Under the pieces are notes generated by a model that was not told the origin of the DNA, searched no databases, and was given only the letters and a program-made list of their open reading frames with translations. A stretch of 64,000 nucleotides of DNA, from positions 34,387,803-34,451,802 of the forward strand of contig NC_052619.1 in the NCBI RefSeq assembly GCF_016545825.1, written 5' to 3'. The position numbers were made by a program, and so were the translations under genes. This DNA comes from Eucalyptus grandis (taxonomy: Eukaryota; Streptophyta; Magnoliopsida; Myrtales; Myrtaceae). Each line of letters begins with the position of its first letter. The first letter of the stretch is position 1. Shown in pieces: positions 56,201 through 64,000 of the stretch.

Positions 56201-56442
56201 GACCTATCTCCGGTCTCTAATCGATTTTTAATTGTGCCGTAATGACCCTTGCAGACTATCACGGTCAAGTAGTCGATTCCTAGTCGAATTCTCAAGTATA
56301 CTGCATTAAAATCCCTTAACGGCTTCACTTGATAATCTTGTTATCTCGTGAGTGATCAACTCAGAGAATAAAACTATAGGTGCGTCAATGAAAAGCCCAA
56401 CTAATTCAATTGAAAACAGAACTAGAATTTTAGGATGTCACA
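53226..56442 (+). mobile_element. 3.2-kb LTR-like insertion (probable solo LTR) nested in the MULE
   Basis: It begins TGTCACGCCCCGATC and ends GGATGTCACA, giving TG...CA ends, and has an exact 5-base duplication ATTTC (53221-53225 and 56443-56447). It lacks reverse transcriptase, integrase or gag frames. Length and lack of coding fit a solo LTR left by recombination of a large Ty3-gypsy element; a non-autonomous element is the alternative. It holds repeated CACAAGCTGA units (about 54160-54420) and a GC-rich part at 55000-55500. A truncated relative lies at 11590-13103. Orientation is arbitrary. Confidence 0.8.
54160..54425. repeat. Degenerate short tandem repeat in the LTR-like insertion
   Basis: About ten imperfect copies of a CTCACAAGCTGATA-type unit spaced 25-35 bases apart. 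Function unknown; LTRs often carry such subrepeats. Confidence 0.7.
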
Positions 56443-57284
56443 ATTTCCCTCTGAGTCAAGCCTCCATTTTCTCACACCCTATTTTTCTGTTTTGATCCCC
56501 ATAAAAGAAAGCGAACAACGGAACCCTAAAATTTTCTATTCAATCCCTACAAAAGTGAGATCCCCACCACTTTCCCCACCACTTTCCCTTTGAGCCGAGC
56601 CCTCAATTTGCCCTCCATGCCCTAACTTGCCCGTTAGAACCCTAAATTTTTCACTCAATTGATCCACGTGGAGAACATGACAAACCTAAGTGAGTGAGAG
56701 TTGGGGACATAGCCAGCGTAAGACAATGCAACTACGGCGGTGGGCGAGCGACGGTGGGTGAGCAAGCTACGGCCGACATTGAGCATGAATCGTAGTTCAT
56801 ACGCTACCTGTATGAACCTTATTTTACTCCCTCTTCAGCGACACCTATTTGGCCATAGACCAATGTGGCGTCGTATTGTAAGTGAGTCCACGTGGAATGG
56901 CATAAAATGACGTCGTTTCCTACGGAGAAAGGAAAACGGCGTCATTTTATGCCATTCCACGTGGACAGTCTTCATCAATTTTTGCCACGTCAATTTTATT
57001 TTTTAAATATAAAAGCCACGTAATCATTTTGGTTGGAATCTCTCGTTGGTGGTACCAAAGTGATCGTTTTTCCGCTAATTTGACAATTAAGTAATCTGAC
57101 GGAAACTTTTGGCATCAAAGTGAGCGCCATACACAACTTTTGGTATTGATAGTGTACTTACCCCTCGAAAAGATGTAGAGAGTTGCTAGAAAAGTAAAAA
57201 TGTACATCTACTTGCTATAGTAATTAGATATCATTTTCTAATAGAGAAACACGTTTGTTTTGCCGATCGAGGTGATGCTAAAGT

Positions 57285-60200
57285 CTACCGCCTCTGGAAA
57301 TTGAGTATCTTGATGGAAATGGCGAAAACGAACTCGAAAAGCATTGTAAATCCTACCATCACCACGGCAATTACGCCCAGAAAATCGTGTCGATAACCAA
57401 AGTAATCTCTCATGTATTCTTCCACCGTGCCCCTAGTGTCCTCAAGCCTATTCGTCAAATCGCCGAACTGAGAGATCACCAATCCATATAAAGTCCAAGA
57501 AACCGGGCACAACCAATAGTACCATCTCCACCAAATAGGTATCCTCTGTTTAAAAAGTAGTTCAGAGGATGTTCACAAATAAGGCATCACACTTGATGTT
57601 GAAAACAAAATTAGCAGAAACATGAAAATCAATAAGTTGCTATAGAACTTACAGTCCTTGGCACGATGAAACCTGAGAAGAGGTTCCATATGGCATAGAA
57701 TGCAAAAGAGACGATGGAAGCGACGTGGTGGTTCGGGGTCATGCCCACGGCCATCATACCATAGTATGTGAAATACAGCAATGTGAAGCACATGAAGAAC
57801 AGATACCAGAAAAATTTTGCAACGGTCCATTTGAATCCAATCATTGCATAAACTATGATACCATATGATATAGCTTGCACGAGGACATAAGGGACTTCAA
57901 TCAGAACCTAGAAAATAAAGATTAATCGCATAAGCCACTTTCTAGTATTGATTCATACGTAACACCATTTAGAAAAGTGTACCTGAAATCATTTGGAAGC
58001 AATTTTACCTGTGCTAATGCATATGGTAGGGCCGAGTACATGCCTGCAGCTCGCTCTCTATAGAAAACCGTTCTCTCCACTGCTACAACTGGTTGCACAG
58101 AAGCTGCATTTTGGACCCCAAGGAAGAGAGCACCGTACATAGATCCCATCGCATTGATCAAATCTTGACTCCGGGTCCTGCGAACGTAACATTCAGAAAC
58201 ACACAACTTCGAGAATGAATGAGGCAGATATTGACACTCTAGGCAGAACTTACGTTTTAGAGCCGAGGTCCCAAAACATAGTCCCAAACATTAAGGCAGT
58301 GACGATGGTGAAGAGGAACCGAACAGCCGTGTACGGCGGATTCCGCCAGTAAGACCAGCGTTGCTTCCATAAGCAAGCCATTAATTGGGTGAAAGTTGAC
58401 TGAGAATACTTAGTCGGGAAATAGAGGTCCTTAAAATTTGGAGGAGGTATGCTCAACTCTTCAATCAAAGCATTGTTTCTCCTGAAAATCACAAAAATGT
58501 GTTTTCCCATCGACATCTTACAGGTTAATGGCAAGACCAAAAGACGGACCTCGATATATGCGATGAACCCACCTGTACAAATCTGAGTTCTTGTATAGAT
58601 CAGAAAAATCGACACCTAAAGCGAGTTCTTGTGTTGGGCTTGTAACTTCGAGCATCCAAGTTGCTGGATTATAGCCATCTTTGATTTTACCAACTCCTTG
58701 GATTCCCTTCATTTTGAAGATACCATGGTGATTCATGTAGGGAAAGAAAAGTGCAATTGAAGCCATATTATATGAGCGAACCATTCTGTACCTCAAAATA
58801 CTCTATTAGATGAGAAGAATGACGACCCAGAGGGCCGACATATATCTCCTGTCCCCCTCGTTTCATTAAGAAAAGCTGCAGAGCAAGTGAAAATGCAATA
58901 TCTTCTAAGTTTAAGTGTGCTACAAACAGACTTTTCGTATTTGTAATGTGTTGACATAATTCACCTCATCGAAAGCTTCAAATATATCAATGCTTGGTTG
59001 GTGAATTGTGCATACGACTGTTCTCCCTGTGTCCACTGTATTCCTAACTGTTCTCATGACAATAGCAGCAGCTCTTGCATCAAGCCCTGAGGTAGGTTCG
59101 TCCATGAAAATGATGGAGGGGTTTGCGACTAGTTCAACTGCAATGGTCAGCCTTTTGCGTTGCTCGATGGATAGACCATCCACACCAGGCAAACCAACCA
59201 AGGCCTGTCTCAGCGGATTTAGCTCCACAAGCTCCATAACTTCCTCAACAAACAGCTACAACATTTTTGCCCATTATGTGATTTGAATTAAATTGATCAT
59301 CAATTAAACTACATAGCCAACAAAGCAGCAAGCACTTCTACAATTTATTTTAAGTTAAGAAGGCAATCCTGGTAGAAATATATTGTGGCATTAGAAGCAA
59401 ACCTTTCTGGTTTGGTCGTCCACACCAAGAGGCAAACGCAGCCATGCCGAGTAAATTAAGGACTCGTACACAGTAATATGAGGTGAATGGATGTCGTTTT
59501 GTTCACAATATCCAGAAATCCGAGCAAATGTATCTTGATTCTTTGGATACCCAGAAATTGTTATGTTGCCCTTGATGTATCCTCCGGTTTTTCTCCCAGC
59601 CAACACATCCATCAGAGTAGTTTTACCAGCACCGCTAACGCCCATTAGAGCTGTAAGAACACCTGGCCTAAAAGCACCACTTACACCTTCCAAGAGCACC
59701 AATTTATCCTCAAGAGCACCTTGATTCTTCATTTCCTAATAAGATAACAACAAACACTTAATCATAATTTGGATGAACATTTGAGCTTTAACACTTAAGA
59801 CATACTGTGATGATATATCGATGAAGTATTATCTTCAAATTTTTCATAACTTAACACAATTACCCGTGGCATATCAACTGAATAAGTTATTTCATCGAAT
59901 GTAATTGAGTGCTGCTCAAATGGGAGTACCATTCCCCTTTTCCTATTGGCGGCAACAGCTGTCTCAGGCCATGGGGGTGTTGGCTCGGATGACCTCCCTA
60001 CAAGACCCAATAGAAAAGATAGGCAAAGAAGTAACATGAGCCCCTAATGGACCAAAGCCTTTTGTTCACCCCTTTGAGGTCTTAACTACTCTAAATCATA
60101 GAAAATGAAAAGATACTAACTACTAGGACTTCATACCAGATCCATTTATCAGACTAGAGCCTTGAGATTGCAACTGAATTGATCCTTCTATTCTATTAAC

Positions 60201-63200
60201 GTTCTTGTTGCCCTCAGGATCATCTGATTTTACTGTGTGGGATTTGCCAAAAGCTGCATTCACATGAAGCTTGAGTAGGCAAGCTCTTGTTGATAGAAAC
60301 TTCAACAAGAAGAAAAGCAAAAAGCACTTACGATTAAGAAGAGCAAGAGCCACCGAAAACCCAAAGTTGAAGAGGATGATGAACCCAAACAATGCCCCAA
60401 CTCCTATCCAATACCAATATGCTTCAGTAAAGAACCCACGAGACTTCAAAACTTGAATTCCTAGGGGTTCATTTGTTCTTGAATTTGGGGGAATCTATTA
60501 TAAGGAATAACACGACGAATTAATCAATTAGATATTTATATCTATGAAAGGTCATAATATTGGCATTAAGCATTTACAAGACTTTACCTTATTCCAATTC
60601 GATCCTAAAAGTTCATTGACGACTATGGCGTTCTGCCCATACATTAAAGGAGATATCCAATATGCCCATATCCACCATTTCTTTACCTCCTCTACGATTC
60701 AAAGAAATCAAGATTAGTACTTAAGAAAAAGAAGCCGAACTCTAGTATTCGTAATACCTCGGGAAAGAACAACTCCGCCCAATGCAAAGAGTGCGAACAG
60801 CACAAATGACCCGAATGTGTTGGCAACGATCAAGTTTCTCCCAAGTGCCGCGATCAATCGAAACAATCCAGAGGCCATCTGATTAACGGCCACAAGCAAA
60901 AGATACTGCTTGAACAACCTATAACACAATATAAACAGTAGAATGTCTCAATCAAAGCAATGGGATTAGAGTTTCCATCTTACCACCAAAGAATAATCAC
61001 AGTTCTTACCTTCCAACATTTGGATCATATCCAATGACGTAGTAGGTGATGAAGACCCAAACTGAAACCTCCACAAATGTGATAGGGATTTTTAGAATCC
61101 AGGTTGGTAGAGCGTATGCCCATGCTGGATAGAAGAGGAGGTCTCTTTGCTTGTAGAAAATTGGGAGCTTGGCTATAGTCATTGAAAGCTCTGCCATTCC
61201 ATTGAACATGATCGTGATCATGGTGAAGAACAAGGCACCAATGTAAACTCCTCCATCAGTTACGGTATCCCGATGCATCTTAGTCCGTAAGAATAGGGTC
61301 ATCGAAATAAACGCCATAATTATGAGCTAATAAACAAATCATGTCAGTTTAAGTATATCAGACAATTCATGACTAAAACGAACAGAAAGAGCATGAAGTA
61401 GGTATTTACCTGAGTGACCTTGAAGATGTAGACAAAGGAGTTCCTTTTCATTAGCAAGTACTCTCTTAAAATGCAAGCTTTAAGCAAATCTTTCATTCCA
61501 ACACCAAATCTTTTGGTAGTCAAAGCGGCTGGGTGGTTCTTGCTCTTATCAAATGGAGTGGAAAGTTCATCCCCGAGTTTTCTTCCCACATGAAATGACT
61601 GGAATGCCTCCGCAAATTCCTGAACCGTGACAAAAGTGTAAGGCTCATCTTTGCGTACCCAATACTGATGCTGATCTTTTCTTGATGTTACCTATCGAAA
61701 GGTAGAAAAGTACGTTATTGCAAGACACTTCCTGCAAGTTGTTGAAATAAAATCTTCATATTTTTACATACCTCCTGCAAGAAATCAGCAACACCCTTCC
61801 TCCTAGGGCATTTGAATCCCATGGATTCGAAGAAATCTAGGACAAGTTCACGTGGGCCTTGATACACCATCTGACCATCAGATAGGATAATAATGTCGTC
61901 AAACAAATCGTAAGTTTCTGGAGCTGGTTGGAGGAGAGAGATAACTGCCCTTCCATCAAGAATGTGAATAAATTGTTTCAGGGAGTTGACAATTTGGTAT
62001 GTCGTTGAGCTATCGAGCCCAGTTGATATCTCATCCATGAAAAATACCTTGGCAGGTCCAACCAGCATCTCACCTAGAAATTACAAGTAAGAGAATTTAA
62101 AATTTTCATTGACTAAAAGTTTGATATGCTTCTAGTTCTAACCTATGGTCACACGCTTTTGTTCTCCTCCAGAAATACCCCTCAACATTTCATCTCCGAC
62201 CATTGTATCAGCACATTTTTCCAGCCCTAAAATCTGTGGAGAAAACATGTGCATTAAAGTTCCGCTACTTGTCAAGTGCTTGCATGATTTTGCGGTGATT
62301 CTTGTCATAGTTACCTTGAGTATATAATCAGTGACGACATTAGCCTCCTGACCTTCTGTCGCTGCTGCCTATGGGATTATACCCATTGCATTAGAAAAAC
62401 CAAACACCCCCATTGTTCTAAGAATTCAAAAACAAAGTAACTACTTGCTGGAGTCCGACTCAAAACCATTACTTCCTCATCAGTTTCTTCTTATGGATTA
62501 CTTAATTCATTTCCTTTCTTTAATTGGAAAACGAAAAACAACTCTAAGCTCTCCTTGTTTAATTACCTTCATGAAGATATCGATATCAGGATCTGGTTTT
62601 ATATTTGCCGCTTTCTCTCTTCTTGACAACTTTGACAACATATCTGCCAATGCCGGCAAAAGAATCAACATTTCTTATTTGAAAAGGAAAAATTGTCTAA
62701 GTCAAACTCAAATATGACTTTATAAAATATAAAAGTATCAAATCAAATTTGCTAACCATATCGTGATCCTACTCCCTGACATCTTGTAGAGAAGGCCAAA
62801 GTTTCTCTAACCGTCATTTCTCCTATGTGAAGATTGTGTTGACTTATGTAAGCCGCAGTTCTTTGGGGCACAAACTCATTCATGACATGTCCATTGTAAG
62901 TTACTCTTCCTGTTGTCTAAGGAACAATCTTCACTCTTTCAATATAAATGGATGATATTTTGATGTATCTTATAAAATTTGAAAATCCACAAAAGAAGGG
63001 CTTAAATTTGATAAAAGATGACTTGCATTTACCTCTAGTTTAGGATCAAGCTTGCTGGCCAAAGCTAACAAGAGTGTGGTCTTTCCTGAATTAGGTGGAC
63101 CAAGAAGCAAAGTCATCCTGCAACATTGTCCATCCAGATGAGAATAAACTTGCCAGAAAAGAAAAGTAAAGCTAATTTTGTACAGTTTTAATCGAAGGGA

Positions 63201-64000
63201 AAAGATGAATCCATATTCAGTTCAATTCGATTTTGTTTTCATTGAAAGAACGGAAATATATTAATTCCAAATCAAATTTGAATTGGTAATCCAATTGACA
63301 TTTTTAAACTTCTTTCCAACAAGAATGTGACCATTTCTAGTTGGGACCTTTGATTAATTACATGACATGTAATGCATTTATAGAACATAGCGCCAAGCTT
63401 GGAGATGGAACCTAATCACACGTGCTAAAATAAAGTTCAATTCAATTCAATTTGGAGGCTTGAAGAACTAATTTTTGAGGTGGTTTAATTTGCTCACCTG
63501 CCAGGTTTGATGATCCCACTGACATCTTGAAGGATAGTCAAGTACTTCTTTCTAGGAAGTATGTGCATAAAATTCAAGAAGCCCTTGTAGAAAAGGAAAA
63601 TAAGAAGAAGGAAATGGTTAAACAAAGAAACCAATCACAATATCCAATCATTTTTTTTCTTGTCAAAAGAAATTTCCATTCATTAAGAAAATGATACCTG
63701 ATGGGAAATCCCAAAAGTCACAATATTAAGACACGCTTAGGGAGTTCTAAAACAAACCCAAAACTAGAAATCAAGGTGCATTATTAGAGCATGCTTGACA
63801 AAAATAATCACAGTCTCGTCCTTCAAAAATAGATCTATGACTGCATTCAAGCGAAAAGATTGACGGCTAATCACCAAGTCACATAGCATGATCAATGATA
63901 AGCACATGTCGGGATATCCATCCGTAGTTGCAAGTTTTCCTTTCAGCGGTGGGTGCTTTGGTTTGGTGTCCTCAACACAATTACCATACAAAGACAACAT
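57285..64000 (-). CDS. Gene E: full-size ABCG/PDR transporter, exons 3-24, N-terminus off right edge
   Basis: PDR-type plasma-membrane exporter; substrate not deducible. Exons on the minus strand: 63583-63498, 63117-63033, 62916-62757, 62643-62567, 62368-62315, 62233-62143, 62073-61772, 61691-61410, 61326-61010, 60918-60758, 60691-60588, 60494-60332, 60253-60137, 59997-59864, 59735-59403, 59255-58965, 58875-58792, 58706-58573, 58481-58254, 58177-58009, 57907-57653, 57545-57285. All keep frame; length changes against C (-3, +15, -3) are whole codons. NBD1 has [20 protein letters not shown] and [16 protein letters not shown]2 has [33 protein letters not shown] and CTIHQPS. Each NBD is followed by a membrane domain; the protein ends LNFQRR. 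Expected total is about 1445 aa. Exons 1-2 and the promoter lie beyond the window. A MULE begins 120 bases past the stop. Confidence 0.94.
63651..64000 (-). mobile_element. Retro-insertion in intron 2 of gene E, orthologous to 4133-4850
   Basis: A-tailed on the minus strand (poly-T from 63651) and aligned with the insert in gene A up to the window edge, including the LYGNCV-type reading frame. It shows that A and E share an ancestor younger than the insertion. Confidence 0.75.

Larger units (their letters stand above)
47068..57164 (-). mobile_element. Mutator-like element (MULE) with nested insertions
   Basis: A 10,097-base element with exact 9-base target duplications TCGAAAAGA at 47059-47067 and 57165-57173. 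The terminal inverted repeats start GGGGTAAGTACACTAT on both ends and stay similar for at least 54 bases, more weakly beyond. Unit C shows the empty site near 13470-13490. It encodes a broken MURA-type transposase (minus strand) and a GRF zinc-finger frame (plus strand). Removing the nested LTR-like insertion and SINE leaves about 6.7 kb. It sits 120 bases downstream of the stop of gene E. Confidence 0.95.

Overview
This is nuclear DNA from a flowering plant, probably a woody eudicot. The evidence is many-exon genes with GT-AG introns, AT-rich intergenic sequence, and plant-type Ty1-copia, MULE, SINE and Tourist-like elements. I cannot name the species from sequence alone.

The window is a decaying tandem array of full-size ABCG/PDR (pleiotropic drug resistance) transporter genes. 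All five units lie on the minus strand, so N-termini are at higher coordinates. Gene A (1-6844) has exons 1-15 and runs off the left edge; every exon length I measured keeps frame. Unit B (9580-11562) is a 3' remnant (exons 18-24) with frameshifts, a stop and lost splice sites. Unit C (13592-21152) has all 24 exons but three frame-breaking deletions relative to A and E. Unit D (28442-36512) is only exons 1-2, with a 7.3-kb copia element in intron 1. Gene E (57285 to the right edge) has exons 3-24, all in frame. A and E are therefore the only units here that look able to make a transporter.

The space between units is mostly transposon-derived. A truncated LTR replaces the 5' half of B. Tourist-like elements, SINEs and copia remnants fill 22-28 kb and 37-46 kb. 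An intergenic block is repeated at about 23.1-25.9, 38.2-40.4 and 40.4-41.7 kb, upstream of C and D, which suggests that gene and upstream block were duplicated together. A 10.1-kb Mutator-like element (47068-57164, 9-bp target duplication TCGAAAAGA) sits 120 bp past the stop codon of E. It is itself interrupted by a 3.2-kb LTR-like insertion (5-bp duplication ATTTC) and by a SINE (13-bp duplication).

A and E share a poly(A)-tailed retro-insertion in intron 2, and C retains the empty site. This dates the insertion relative to the duplications. I found no rRNA, true tRNA gene, CRISPR array or prokaryotic feature. I saw no clearly new biological system; the most informative content is the array's decay series and the nested insertion history.
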